Positions 1 to 7,346 are shown, counted from the first letter of the stretch. The stretch: 49,438 nucleotides of DNA from Bacteroidota bacterium (GCA_023390775.1 JAEWCF010000073.1:1-49438); one strand, 5' to 3'. Numbers and translations are program-made. The notes: generated from the sequence alone by a model not told the origin.

Positions 1-42
1 GTTAGTGGCTGGTGGTTAGTGGCTGGTGGTTGGTGGCTAGTG
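1..42. repeat. Heptanucleotide tandem array (GTKRGTG/GCTRGTG units)
   Basis: Six in-phase 7-bp units run from the first base: GTTAGTG, GCTGGTG, GTTAGTG, GCTGGTG, GTTGGTG, GCTAGTG. The array is probably cut by the window edge. It is intergenic, beyond the 3' end of the proline dehydrogenase gene. No function is known to me; other 7-bp arrays with different units lie elsewhere in the window. Confidence 0.85.
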
Positions 43-61
43 CAATGGTTGGAAACATTTC

Positions 62-166
62 AAATTTTCAAATCTTCACCCGAGCCCAGAGGGCGAACTG
101 AGCGAAAGCTAAATTTTCAAATCTTCAAATTTTCAAATTTCCTAATTTCCTAATTTCCTAATTTCC
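62..166. repeat. Octanucleotide tandem array next to the putA-like stop codon
   Basis: Two AAATYTTC octamers occur at 62-77. After a 33-bp non-repetitive gap, seven contiguous octamers run from 111 to 166: AAATTTTC, AAATCTTC, AAATTTTC, AAATTTCC, then TAATTTCC three times. The last base of the array is the last base of the proline dehydrogenase stop codon. No U-rich-tailed hairpin is seen here, so the array occupies the place of a terminator. Confidence 0.85.
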
Positions 167-1332
167 TAATTCCTCCTCCGCTCCCGCTCCTTTTCGATCA
201 AAAACAACTCCCGGCTCGTCTGCCCTTCCACCGATGTGTTTTCTTCCGCCCGCCTGATCAGGTAAGGCATCACTTCCCGTACCGGCCCAAAAGGCAGATA
301 TTTGGCGACATTGTACCCGTGCTCGGCCAGGTTAAATGAAATATTGTCGCTCATTCCGTACAACTGCCCAAACCAGATGCGGCGGTCCCGTTTGTCCACG
401 CCGTGTTCGGACATGAGCTGCATCAGCCGGTATGAACTTTCCTCGTTGTGCGTGCCGGCGAAGATCGCCATACGGTCCAGGTGGCGCATCATGTAGAGGA
501 CCGCGGCGTCGTAATTTTCATCGGTGGCCTGTTTGGTGGCGCAGATGGGCGACGGGTAGCCCTTTTCCAGTGCGCGTTCGCGTTCCTTTTCCATGTAGGC
601 TCCGCGCACGAGCTTCATCCCGATGTGGAAGCCCTGCTCGTTTGCGCGATGGTGCAGTCCCCGAAGATATTCCATCCGATCGTGCCGGTACATCTGCAGC
701 GTATTGAATATCAACGCCTTGTTTGTATTGTATTTTTTCATGAAACCTTCCACGAGATCGTCGGCGGCATCCTGCATCCAGCTTTCCTCGGCGTCGACCA
801 TGACACAGATGTCTTTGGCTGCAGCCCTTTCGAATACTTTTTCGTAACGTGAGACCACGCGCTCCCATTCGATTTTTTCGGAATCGGTCAAGGCGGTCCC
901 TTCCCCTATCTTCTCGTAAAGTGCCAGGCGGCCGAAACCCGTCGGTTTGAATACCGCAAACGGAATTGCCGGATTGTCCACGGCAAAATCGATGATGCGC
1001 AGGGTCATGTTCATCGCATCGTCAAAACTCGCATCGTCTTCCTTGCCTTCCACCGAATAATCCAACACCGACGAAACTCCCTTTCCGTGCATGCGGTCCA
1101 TCACGGGAAGGCAATCCTCTTTGGTGGTGCCTCCGCAAAAATGGTCAAAAACGGTTTTTCGGATGAGTCCCTCGACCGGCAGGTGAAGGTTGAGCGCAAA
1201 TTTTGTCAGCGCCGTTCCCATGCTCACCAGCGCAGGGCTTTGGATCATCTTGAACAGATAATAGGCGCGTTCGAGCTCACGGTCGCTTTTTAGTGAAAAC
1301 GCCGCGCGGGTATTGGTGAAGATATTGTCCAT
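166..1332 (-). CDS. Proline dehydrogenase
   Basis: Stand-alone FAD-dependent proline dehydrogenase, about 388 residues. It oxidises L-proline to 1-pyrroline-5-carboxylate, the first step of proline catabolism. The C-terminal family signature is visible: a YLPFGPVREVMPYLIRRAEENTS segment in which the paired Arg and ENT residues bind substrate, with GMKLVRGAYMEKER and DAEESWMQ upstream as barrel strands. A longer reading would begin at a TTG at 1356, but that TTG is part of a perfect -7 promoter box (1354-1361). The ATG at 1332, giving MDNIFTNTRAAF, is therefore the better start. No P5C dehydrogenase is fused or adjacent. It is divergent from aroB with 85 bp between starts. Confidence 0.93.
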   Translation of the reverse strand: MDNIFTNTRAAFSLKSDRELERAYYLFKMIQSPALVSMGTALTKFALNLHLPVEGLIRKTVFDHFCGGTTKEDCLPVMDRMHGKGVSSVLDYSVEGKEDDASFDDAMNMTLRIIDFAVDNPAIPFAVFKPTGFGRLALYEKIGEGTALTDSEKIEWERVVSRYEKVFERAAAKDICVMVDAEESWMQDAADDLVEGFMKKYNTNKALIFNTLQMYRHDRMEYLRGLHHRANEQGFHIGMKLVRGAYMEKERERALEKGYPSPICATKQATDENYDAAVLYMMRHLDRMAIFAGTHNEESSYRLMQLMSEHGVDKRDRRIWFGQLYGMSDNISFNLAEHGYNVAKYLPFGPVREVMPYLIRRAEENTSVEGQTSRELFLIEKERERRRN

Positions 1333-1353
1333 GGAATCATTGAAAAGGTTGTG

Positions 1354-1361
1354 CAAATATA
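1354..1361 (-). promoter_or_regulatory. Bacteroidota -7 promoter element of proline dehydrogenase
   Basis: On the minus strand this reads TATATTTG, an exact match to the Bacteroidota -7 consensus TAnnTTTG. It is 21 bp upstream of the ATG at 1332, implying a very short leader. No clear -33 TTTG is visible. Confidence 0.65.
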
Positions 1362-1417
1362 GAGAGGAGCCCCCGATATTCGTTAAATTTTACCGTATTT
1401 TGCCGCTTTAAATTTTA

Positions 1418-2503
1418 ATGCCGATGTCGCCCGAACCCATCATTTCAGCAGGATCGCCCGTCTGGTTCAATGACGATGCCTACCGGGCGCTCAACGAGAT
1501 GTTGCGAAACGCCAATCCTTCAATGGTGGTCGTGCTCTGCGATGCCAACACGGCGCGGCATTGCCAACCGGGATTCCTCTCGATGCTGGAAACCGATGCT
1601 CCCCTGGAACTGATCGAGATCGAGCCGGGCGAAGACATGAAAACGGTCCAGACCTGCCTAGAGATCTGGCATGCCCTTACTGAAATCGGGGCCGACCGCA
1701 AATCGCTTATCGTCAACCTTGGGGGCGGCGTCGTCACCGACCTGGGCGGATTCATCGCATCGGCCTACAAACGCGGAGTTGGCTTTGTCAATGTCCCGAC
1801 CACGTTATTGGGAATGGTGGATGCGGCCATCGGCGGTAAGAACGGCGTGGACATCGGACCCCTTAAAAACCAGGTGGGAACCATTTCCTCCCCCGCGCTG
1901 GTAGTTGTGGACACCTCGTTTTTGGAAACCCTTCCCAAAAGGGAATTGCGATCCGGTTATGCCGAGATGCTCAAGCACGGGCTCATCGCCGATGCCCGTT
2001 ACTGGGAACAACTTTCTTCGGCGGAGGACTTTGGCGGTGAGGAATTTGACTCCCTCATCGCGCGGTCGGTGGAGATAAAGAGCGAAATCGTGACACGGGA
2101 CCCCACGGAGAACGGCTTGCGGAAATCGCTGAACTTCGGCCACACGTTGGGCCACGCGATCGAAAGCCATTTCCTCTCGTGCGGGAAACCGGTCCTTCAC
2201 GGGGAGGCCGTTGCCGCGGGGATGGTGCTTGAAGCTTTCCTCTCCATGGAAAAGGGCTTGCTGGAGCCGTCCGATTATAATTGGGTTAAAAAAACAATAA
2301 TTTCGATGTTCGGCGTTATGGATATTTCGTCGGATGCCGTACCTTCAATCCTGCAGTTGCTCGTGCACGACAAGAAGAACGAACACGGCCGTACGCTGTT
2401 TGCGCTGATCGCCGGCATCGGTACGCCCGCCCTTGACATCGAAGCCGGGAATGATTTGATTGTCAGCGCTTTCGATGATTATCGGAACATCGATTTTGAT
2501 TAA
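1418..2503 (+). CDS. aroB: 3-dehydroquinate synthase
   Basis: 361 residues, normal for AroB. It converts DAHP to 3-dehydroquinate, the second step of the shikimate pathway, using NAD and a divalent metal in the cytoplasm. Visible motifs are the NAD-binding GGGVVTDLGGF and VPTTLLGMVDAAIGGKNGVD loops (residues about 100-145), KHGLIAD, and the metal-binding LNFGHTLGHAIE with a later LHGEAVAAGM histidine. The ATG start at 1418 follows an A/T-rich tract. It stands alone on this strand, without other aro genes nearby. Confidence 0.96.
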   Translation: MPMSPEPIISAGSPVWFNDDAYRALNEMLRNANPSMVVVLCDANTARHCQPGFLSMLETDAPLELIEIEPGEDMKTVQTCLEIWHALTEIGADRKSLIVNLGGGVVTDLGGFIASAYKRGVGFVNVPTTLLGMVDAAIGGKNGVDIGPLKNQVGTISSPALVVVDTSFLETLPKRELRSGYAEMLKHGLIADARYWEQLSSAEDFGGEEFDSLIARSVEIKSEIVTRDPTENGLRKSLNFGHTLGHAIESHFLSCGKPVLHGEAVAAGMVLEAFLSMEKGLLEPSDYNWVKKTIISMFGVMDISSDAVPSILQLLVHDKKNEHGRTLFALIAGIGTPALDIEAGNDLIVSAFDDYRNIDFD

Positions 2504-2534
2504 AAAAAAATTATAGCCCGGATATTATATTTTT

Positions 2535-2542
2535 TACATTTG
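2535..2542 (+). promoter_or_regulatory. -7 promoter element upstream of the small gene and speA
   Basis: TACATTTG is an exact TAnnTTTG match, preceded by an A/T-rich stretch after the aroB stop. It lies 4 bp before a GTG codon (2547) and 219 bp before the speA ATG. Transcripts from here would be leaderless for the small frame or would carry a long leader for speA. No -33 TTTG at the expected distance. Confidence 0.6.
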
Positions 2543-2546
2543 CGAC

Positions 2547-2714
2547 GTGAAAAAAGCTCAGGATCCCGCAGTCTTTTCCTTCAATCCCAATAAGCCCGGC
2601 CACCGGGGCATGAACCTGCCGGCAACCTTTAGCCAAAAGGCCTGCGATCCGCTTCGGTTCCACGATACCGGGAGCGAAAAACTGCTGATCATCTACGCGA
2701 ACATCAGGGTTTGA
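2547..2714 (+). CDS. Possible small protein, 55 aa, unrecognised
   Basis: An open frame from GTG at 2547 to TGA at 2714 fills the gap between aroB and speA. It begins VKKAQDPAVFSFNPNKPG and ends SEKLLIIYANIRV. An internal ATG at 2610 would give 34 residues. By my count about 38 of its 55 codons end in G or C, like the neighbouring real genes and unlike A/T-rich intergenic DNA here. I do not recognise the protein. There is no signal peptide or membrane helix. The GTG would be nearly leaderless from the -7 box. Alternatively the segment is a structured speA leader: it contains a CCCGG-CCA-CCGGG hairpin at 2595-2607. Confidence 0.45.
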   Translation: MKKAQDPAVFSFNPNKPGHRGMNLPATFSQKACDPLRFHDTGSEKLLIIYANIRV

Positions 2715-2761
2715 ACATCGATTAATGCCGCCCTTTTCATTAATCCAAACCTTATTTCCAG

Positions 2762-4162
2762 ATGAACACCAAATATTACGACCTGATCAACCAAACCTAC
2801 TATTTCCCTCAGGAAGAATTTACCCTGAACAAGGACAACCTGCAGTTCCACAACATCGATTTGATGAAACTCGTGGAGCAATACGGCACTCCGCTCAAAT
2901 TTACTTATCTCCCGCAGATCTCAAAGAGCATCCAGAAGGCCAAGAACTGGTTCCGCAAGGCGATGGAGAAAAACAAGTACGAGGGACGTTATTATTACTG
3001 CTACTGCACCAAAAGCTCGCATTTTGAGTACGTGATGAACGAGGCCTTCAAGAACGACATCCATATCGAAACGTCGTCGGCATTCGACATCAATATCGTA
3101 GAACGCCTCATCGAGGCCGGCAAGATCTCCAAGAAGACGTTTATCATCTGCAACGGATTCAAGCGCGACCTGTATGTGAGCAACATCGCACGATTGATCA
3201 ACAACGGCTACAACCGCACCATCCCCATCATCGACAACTACGAGGAACTCGACCTCTTGCAGGCCGAGATCAAGGGCAAGTTCAAGATCGGGATCAGGAT
3301 CGCGGCGGAGGAAGAGCCCAAATTCGAATTTTATACGAGCCGCTTGGGCATCGGCTACAAAAACATCGTTCCCTTCTACAAGAAACAGATCCAGGAAAAC
3401 GAGAACATCGAGCTCAAGATGCTCCACTTTTTCATCAACACCGGGATCATGGACACGGCCTATTACTGGAACGAACTCGTCAAGTGTATCAAGGTGTACA
3501 TCCAGCTCAAGCGCGAGTGCCCTACCCTGGACAGCCTGAACATCGGCGGCGGGTTCCCCATCAAGAACTCGTTGGCCTTTGACTACGACTACCAGTACAT
3601 GGTGACCGAGATCATCAACCAGATCAAGATCGCCTGCGAGGAGGCCGAGGTGGACGTGCCGGACATCTTCACCGAATTCGGTTCGTACACTGTGGGCGAA
3701 AGCGGCGGCGCGATCTATCAGGTGCTGTACCAGAAGCAGCAGAACGACCGCGAGAAGTGGAACATGATCGATTCGTCCTTCATCACCACGCTGCCCGATA
3801 CCTGGGCGATCAACAAGCGTTTCGTGATGCTGGCCGTGAACCGTTGGAACGACACTTACGAGCGCGTTTTGCTTGGCGGGCTTACCTGCGACAGCGACGA
3901 TTATTACAATTCCGAGCAGAACATGAACGCCATCTACCTGCCCAAGTACAACAAGGAGAAACCGCTGTACATCGGATTTTTCAACATCGGGGCGTACCAG
4001 GAGACCATCGGCGGGTTTGGAGGGCTTCACCACTGCCTGATCCCACAGCCCAAGCATATCCTGATCGATCGCGACGAGAACGGCATCCTCGGCACCGAAG
4101 TCTTCAGCGAGGCCCAAAATGCCGATGAAGTGCTAAAAATCTTGGGGTACGATAAAAAATAA
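2762..4162 (+). CDS. speA: Arginine decarboxylase (PLP, alanine-racemase fold)
   Basis: 466 residues, the short form typical of Bacteroidota. It decarboxylates L-arginine to agmatine, the entry to polyamine synthesis. The N-terminal PLP barrel carries the cofactor lysine in YYCYCTKSSHFEYV (about residue 85), followed by HIETSSAFDI, the phosphate-binding LNIGGGFPI (about residue 260) and FTEFGSYTVGESGG. The C-terminal beta domain contains GGLTCDSDDYY, the cysteine-aspartate motif of this decarboxylase superfamily, and FFNIGAYQETIGGFGG. It starts at ATG 2762, well downstream of a strong -7 box. A deoxyhypusine-synthase homologue follows after 42 bp, with its own -7 box. No agmatinase gene is present between them. 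Confidence 0.92.
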   Translation: MNTKYYDLINQTYYFPQEEFTLNKDNLQFHNIDLMKLVEQYGTPLKFTYLPQISKSIQKAKNWFRKAMEKNKYEGRYYYCYCTKSSHFEYVMNEAFKNDIHIETSSAFDINIVERLIEAGKISKKTFIICNGFKRDLYVSNIARLINNGYNRTIPIIDNYEELDLLQAEIKGKFKIGIRIAAEEEPKFEFYTSRLGIGYKNIVPFYKKQIQENENIELKMLHFFINTGIMDTAYYWNELVKCIKVYIQLKRECPTLDSLNIGGGFPIKNSLAFDYDYQYMVTEIINQIKIACEEAEVDVPDIFTEFGSYTVGESGGAIYQVLYQKQQNDREKWNMIDSSFITTLPDTWAINKRFVMLAVNRWNDTYERVLLGGLTCDSDDYYNSEQNMNAIYLPKYNKEKPLYIGFFNIGAYQETIGGFGGLHHCLIPQPKHILIDRDENGILGTEVFSEAQNADEVLKILGYDKK

Positions 4163-4172
4163 TTTACATTTG
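4142..4172 (+). promoter_or_regulatory. Promoter of the deoxyhypusine-synthase homologue (-33/-7)
   Basis: TTG at 4142-4144 is followed after 20 bp by a perfect -7 box TACATTTG at 4165-4172, three bases after the speA stop. This is among the best -33/-7 pairs in the window and suggests the downstream gene can be transcribed independently of speA. Confidence 0.65.
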
Positions 4173-4204
4173 AGAAAGGGCTTTCGGCCATAAAAAACAC
4201 AACA

Positions 4205-5173
4205 ATGAAAGGAGCTATCAGCCAATTTATCGAGAAGTATTACCTGCATTTCAACGCCGCCACCATAGTTGACGCGGCCAAGGCCTACGAGGCGCAGCTT
4301 GCGCAGGGCTCAAAGATGCTGGTTACCCTCGCGGGTGCGATGAGTACGGCTGAGATCGGGAAGATTTTTGCCGAAATGATCCGCCGCGACAAGGTGCAGA
4401 TCGTATCGTGTACGGGAGCCAACCTCGAGGAAGACATCATGAACCTGGTCGCGCACTCGCACTACGAAAGGGTGCCCAATTACCGCGACCTGACCCCGGA
4501 ACAGGAATGGGACCTGTTGGAGCGCGGGCTCAACCGCGTCACCGATACCTGCATCCCGGAGCACGAGGCTTTCCGCCGACTCCAGAAGCACATTTACAAG
4601 ATCTGGAAGGACGCCGACGACAAGGGCGAGCGCTATTTCCCGCACGAATTCATGTACAAGATGCTGCTCTCGGGCGTGCTTGAGGAATATTACGAGATCG
4701 ACATCAAGGACTCCTGGATGTACGCCGCGGCCAAGGCCAACCTGCCGATGGTGGTCCCCGGATGGGAGGATTCCACGATGGGCAACATCTTCGCGTCGTA
4801 TGTGATCAAGGGCGAGCTCAAGGCTTCGACCATGAAATCGGGGATCGAATACATGGCTTACCTGGCCGACTGGTACACCAAGAATTCCAAGGACGGGATC
4901 GGATTTTTCCAGATCGGCGGCGGCATCGCGGGCGATTTCCCCATCTGCGTCGTACCGATGCTTTATCAGGATATGGAGATGCACGATGTGCCGTTCTGGA
5001 GTTATTTCTGCCAGATCTCGGATTCCACGACGAGTTACGGCTCCTATTCCGGTGCTGTTCCCAATGAAAAGATTACCTGGGGCAAACTCGACATCAAGAC
5101 CCCGAAGTTTGTCATTGAAAGTGATGCAACCATCGTCGCCCCGCTGATTTTTGCTTACCTACTCGACTTTTAA
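4205..5173 (+). CDS. Deoxyhypusine synthase family protein
   Basis: 322 residues, shorter than eukaryotic enzymes. The family uses NAD and spermidine to transfer an aminobutyl group to an enzyme lysine. The fold is visible: LVTLAGAMSTAEIG near residue 40, VSCTGANLEEDIMN, VVPGWEDSTMGN, a glycine-rich FFQIGGGIAGDFPI, and near the C terminus SYSGAVPNEKITWGKL. Lys294 of TWGKL aligns with the catalytic lysine of human enzyme (SWGKI). Bacteria lack eIF5A, so the acceptor must differ. Bacterial members are plausibly polyamine-forming, for example homospermidine synthase-like. Its position after speA supports a polyamine role, but the exact reaction is inference. Confidence 0.88.
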   Translation: MKGAISQFIEKYYLHFNAATIVDAAKAYEAQLAQGSKMLVTLAGAMSTAEIGKIFAEMIRRDKVQIVSCTGANLEEDIMNLVAHSHYERVPNYRDLTPEQEWDLLERGLNRVTDTCIPEHEAFRRLQKHIYKIWKDADDKGERYFPHEFMYKMLLSGVLEEYYEIDIKDSWMYAAAKANLPMVVPGWEDSTMGNIFASYVIKGELKASTMKSGIEYMAYLADWYTKNSKDGIGFFQIGGGIAGDFPICVVPMLYQDMEMHDVPFWSYFCQISDSTTSYGSYSGAVPNEKITWGKLDIKTPKFVIESDATIVAPLIFAYLLDF

Positions 5174-5179
5174 ATACCT

Positions 5180-5599
5180 ATGAAAAGAATTATTGTAGAT
5201 TATTCCAAATTAACCAACGAAATCCTGAACCTGCTGATCGAGCGTTTTCCGGACGGGTATGATGATTCAAACATCATCCGCTTCCGCAATGCGCAAAATG
5301 AATTGATCGAGGCTGTAGAGGTGCGTACCCATGACACGATTTACCTCGTCAAGGTTTCCACCAAACTCGCGAGCCGCCTCGAGAAATTTGACGAGGACGA
5401 TGACCTGGACGCCATTGTGGAACCCATCGACCCGATCAAGGACATCGAGGATGACGAAATTTCCACAGACGAGGACGAAGATGAAGAAGAAGTGGACCTG
5501 ACGCGCGACCCCGGAGGATCCGACGGTGACGACGACGAGGACGAGGATATGGACGATGACGAACCTTTGGAAGATGACGACGAAGACGAAGAAGAATAA
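5180..5599 (+). CDS. Conserved hypothetical protein with long acidic C-terminal tail
   Basis: 139 residues starting 6 bp after the deoxyhypusine-synthase homologue, so almost certainly cotranscribed. The N-terminal 75 residues form a small folded domain (MKRIIVDYSKLTNEILNLL, RFRNAQNELIEAVEVRT, DTIYLVKVSTKLASRLEKF). The last 60 or so are mostly Asp and Glu, encoded by GAC/GAT/GAA/GAG runs from about 5395. I do not recognise a catalytic domain. Acidic tails of this kind often bind basic partners such as polyamines, RNA-binding proteins or calcium; linking it to polyamines by context is speculation. A Rho-independent terminator follows directly. Confidence 0.85.
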   Translation: MKRIIVDYSKLTNEILNLLIERFPDGYDDSNIIRFRNAQNELIEAVEVRTHDTIYLVKVSTKLASRLEKFDEDDDLDAIVEPIDPIKDIEDDEISTDEDEDEEEVDLTRDPGGSDGDDDEDEDMDDDEPLEDDDEDEEE

Positions 5600-5600
5600 T

Positions 5601-5625
5601 AAAGGGAGCTGCGGCTCCTTTTTTT
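5601..5625 (+). terminator. Rho-independent terminator
   Basis: GGAGC-TGCG-GCTCC stem-loop (5605-5618) followed by TTTTTTT, immediately downstream of the acidic-tail gene. The T-run merges into the -7 box of the next gene. Confidence 0.85.
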
Positions 5626-5632
5626 ATATTTG
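5625..5632 (+). promoter_or_regulatory. -7 promoter element of the lipoprotein gene
   Basis: TATATTTG, an exact TAnnTTTG match, overlapping the T-tract of the preceding terminator and 45 bp upstream of the ATG at 5677. Terminator and promoter are thus fused back to back. Confidence 0.65.
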
Positions 5633-5676
5633 GGTGCGGTGCAAAGTGCATCGGAAAAACCAACCAATCAAAAAAA

Positions 5677-6423
5677 ATGAAAAAAATTTCCCTGTTCCTG
5701 AGCGTTGTCGCGCTCTCACTGGCATCCTGTTCTTCGGATTCCGATTCATCTTCTTCCAACAACCCGTCCTCGGATGTGCTGGTCAAGAAGATCGTCTATA
5801 CTTCGCTGACCGATGAATTTACCGAGACCGTGAACTTCACCTACAACGGGAACAAACTCGTGAAGGGCGTATATGCCGACGGCACCGAAGAGATCTACAC
5901 CTATGAGGGCGACCTGATTACGAAAATCGAAATGACCAATGGCGGCGATGCCAATTTTACCGAAAACTTTACCTACGATTCCAGCGGCAGGCTGGCCACC
6001 TATACTTTTATAGAAGGCGATTACACCGAAGTGGAAACTTTTGCCTACAATGCCGACGGAACCGTTACCGCGACGATGGGCACGGGAATCGGAGCCTGGG
6101 ACCGCACCTACCACTTTTCCAACGGGGAACTCATTAAGATCGTGGACGAGTTCGGCACCTATGATTACACCTATGATTCGAAAAACAGCCCGTTCAAGAA
6201 TGTCACCGGCTACGGTAAGATCGCGATCGTGACGCATGGCGACCATGAATTCTTTGGCCGTTCGCAAAATATCGTTTCCATCCACGAGACCAGCGAGGAT
6301 TTGAACTACATGTCAAACACGATGACTTACAATGCAGGAAACTATCCGCTGACCGTGAATTCCGAGGCTGATTTTGGATTTGGCGACCTCAGTACCGCCA
6401 CCCTGGTGTACACCTACAACTAA
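5677..6423 (+). CDS. Lipoprotein with YD/RHS-like strand repeats
   Basis: 248 residues. The N terminus MKKISLFLSVVALSLASCSS is a lipoprotein signal with lipobox LASC, cleaved before the cysteine; a Ser/Asp-rich linker follows. From about residue 45 the protein consists of short beta repeats of the form F-T-Y-x-G-x-x-L: FTYNGNKLV, YTYEGDLIT, FTYDSSGRLA, FAYNADGTV, YTYDSKNSP, MTYNAGNYP. These resemble YD/RHS-type repeats of cell-surface proteins. No enzyme motif is visible. It has its own promoter and terminator, so it is monocistronic. The function is unknown; it is probably envelope-anchored. Confidence 0.85.
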   Translation: MKKISLFLSVVALSLASCSSDSDSSSSNNPSSDVLVKKIVYTSLTDEFTETVNFTYNGNKLVKGVYADGTEEIYTYEGDLITKIEMTNGGDANFTENFTYDSSGRLATYTFIEGDYTEVETFAYNADGTVTATMGTGIGAWDRTYHFSNGELIKIVDEFGTYDYTYDSKNSPFKNVTGYGKIAIVTHGDHEFFGRSQNIVSIHETSEDLNYMSNTMTYNAGNYPLTVNSEADFGFGDLSTATLVYTYN

Positions 6424-6443
6424 TCCGGTTAGATTCTTAAATT

Positions 6444-6468
6444 AGCGGCTTAAGGCCGCTTTTTTTTT
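6444..6468 (+). terminator. Rho-independent terminator
   Basis: AGCGGC-TTAAG-GCCGCT hairpin at 6444-6460 followed by eight T residues, 20 bp after the lipoprotein stop codon. Confidence 0.9.
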
Positions 6469-6510
6469 GAATTTTAAATTTTTAATAATGTCTAAAAAAA
6501 CGGCTCGTTC

Positions 6511-6538
6511 GACATTAGACGTTTGACATTTGACACTT
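6511..6538. repeat. Heptanucleotide tandem array (GACRTTW-like)
   Basis: Four in-phase 7-bp units, GACATTA, GACGTTT, GACATTT and GACACTT, lie between the lipoprotein terminator and the methyltransferase start (6546). The unit sequence differs from the other arrays, but the 7-bp period is the same. Confidence 0.75.
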
Positions 6539-6545
6539 AATAACC

Positions 6546-7346
6546 ATGGAACCCGAAAAAGATTACCTCGCCATCAACCGCGCCTCCTGGAACAAACAGG
6601 TGGACGTGCACCTGAAGTCGGATTTTTACAGGCAGGAAGAATTTATGGCCGGCCGCAACACCCTCAACGAAATTGATCTCGAGGTATTGGGGGATGTAAA
6701 AGGGAAAAAGGTGTTGCACCTGCAGTGCCACTTTGGCCAGGATTCGATCTCGCTCGCACGGATGGGCGCGAGTGTGACGGGCGTCGATCTTTCGGACAGG
6801 GCGGTTGAAACCGCGACCCAACTCGCCGAAGAACTGAATGCCGATGCCAGGTTCATCTGTTGCGATCTTTACAGCCTGCCCGAACATCTGGACGAACATT
6901 TTGACATCGTCTTTACCAGTTACGGAACCATCGGCTGGTTGCCCGATCTGGACCGGTGGGCGGCTATCATTGACCGCTATCTCAAACCGGGCGGGCATTT
7001 TGCCTTCGCCGAATTCCATCCGGTTGTCTGGATGTTCGACAACAAATTCCGCGAAATCGAATATCGGTATTTTAAGACCGACCCGATAGTCGAGGTGCTG
7101 AAAGGCTCATACGCCGATCGTTACGCCGACGTCGAACTGCAGCACGTTTCGTGGAACCACGGCTTGTCTGAAGTAATTGGCAGCCTGTTGAAGGCCGGTT
7201 TGCAAATACGATCTTTCCGCGAATTTGACTATTCACCGTATTCTTGCTTTGACGGCACGGTCGAGTTTGAGCCCGGTAAATTCAGGATCGAACACCTCGG
7301 CGACAAGATTCCGATGACCTACACATTGTCGGCCGTCAAGAGCTAG
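6546..7346 (+). CDS. Class I SAM-dependent methyltransferase
   Basis: 266 residues. Motif I of the Rossmann methyltransferase fold is VLHLQCHFGQDSISLA (about residues 57-72), followed by the ribose-binding acidic residue in VTGVDLSDRAVE, motif II/III near FICCDLYSL and FDIVFTSYGTIGWL, and the post-motif LKPGGHFAFAEF. The substrate cannot be told from sequence; the family is the broad Methyltransf_11/25 type acting on small molecules. It appears to be monocistronic. Its TAG stop is shared, within the tetranucleotide CTAG, with the stop of the convergent DinB-like gene. Confidence 0.9.
   Translation: MEPEKDYLAINRASWNKQVDVHLKSDFYRQEEFMAGRNTLNEIDLEVLGDVKGKKVLHLQCHFGQDSISLARMGASVTGVDLSDRAVETATQLAEELNADARFICCDLYSLPEHLDEHFDIVFTSYGTIGWLPDLDRWAAIIDRYLKPGGHFAFAEFHPVVWMFDNKFREIEYRYFKTDPIVEVLKGSYADRYADVELQHVSWNHGLSEVIGSLLKAGLQIRSFREFDYSPYSCFDGTVEFEPGKFRIEHLGDKIPMTYTLSAVKS

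Noticed and set aside
79..110. A tRNA or structured RNA in the gap of the octamer array
   Set aside because: The 30-odd bases are too short and show no cloverleaf or conserved tRNA bases.
2595..2660. Possible SAM-I (S-box) riboswitch upstream of speA, from ATGAACC...GGCAACC
   Set aside because: The GCAACC core is similar, but the required upstream GGAGGGA segment and P1 closing helix are not present, and the region has gene-like codon composition.
2921..4117. A 398-codon minus-strand frame opposite speA
   Set aside because: Composition is Asp/Val/Leu-rich without any family motif, and speA on the plus strand is unambiguous.
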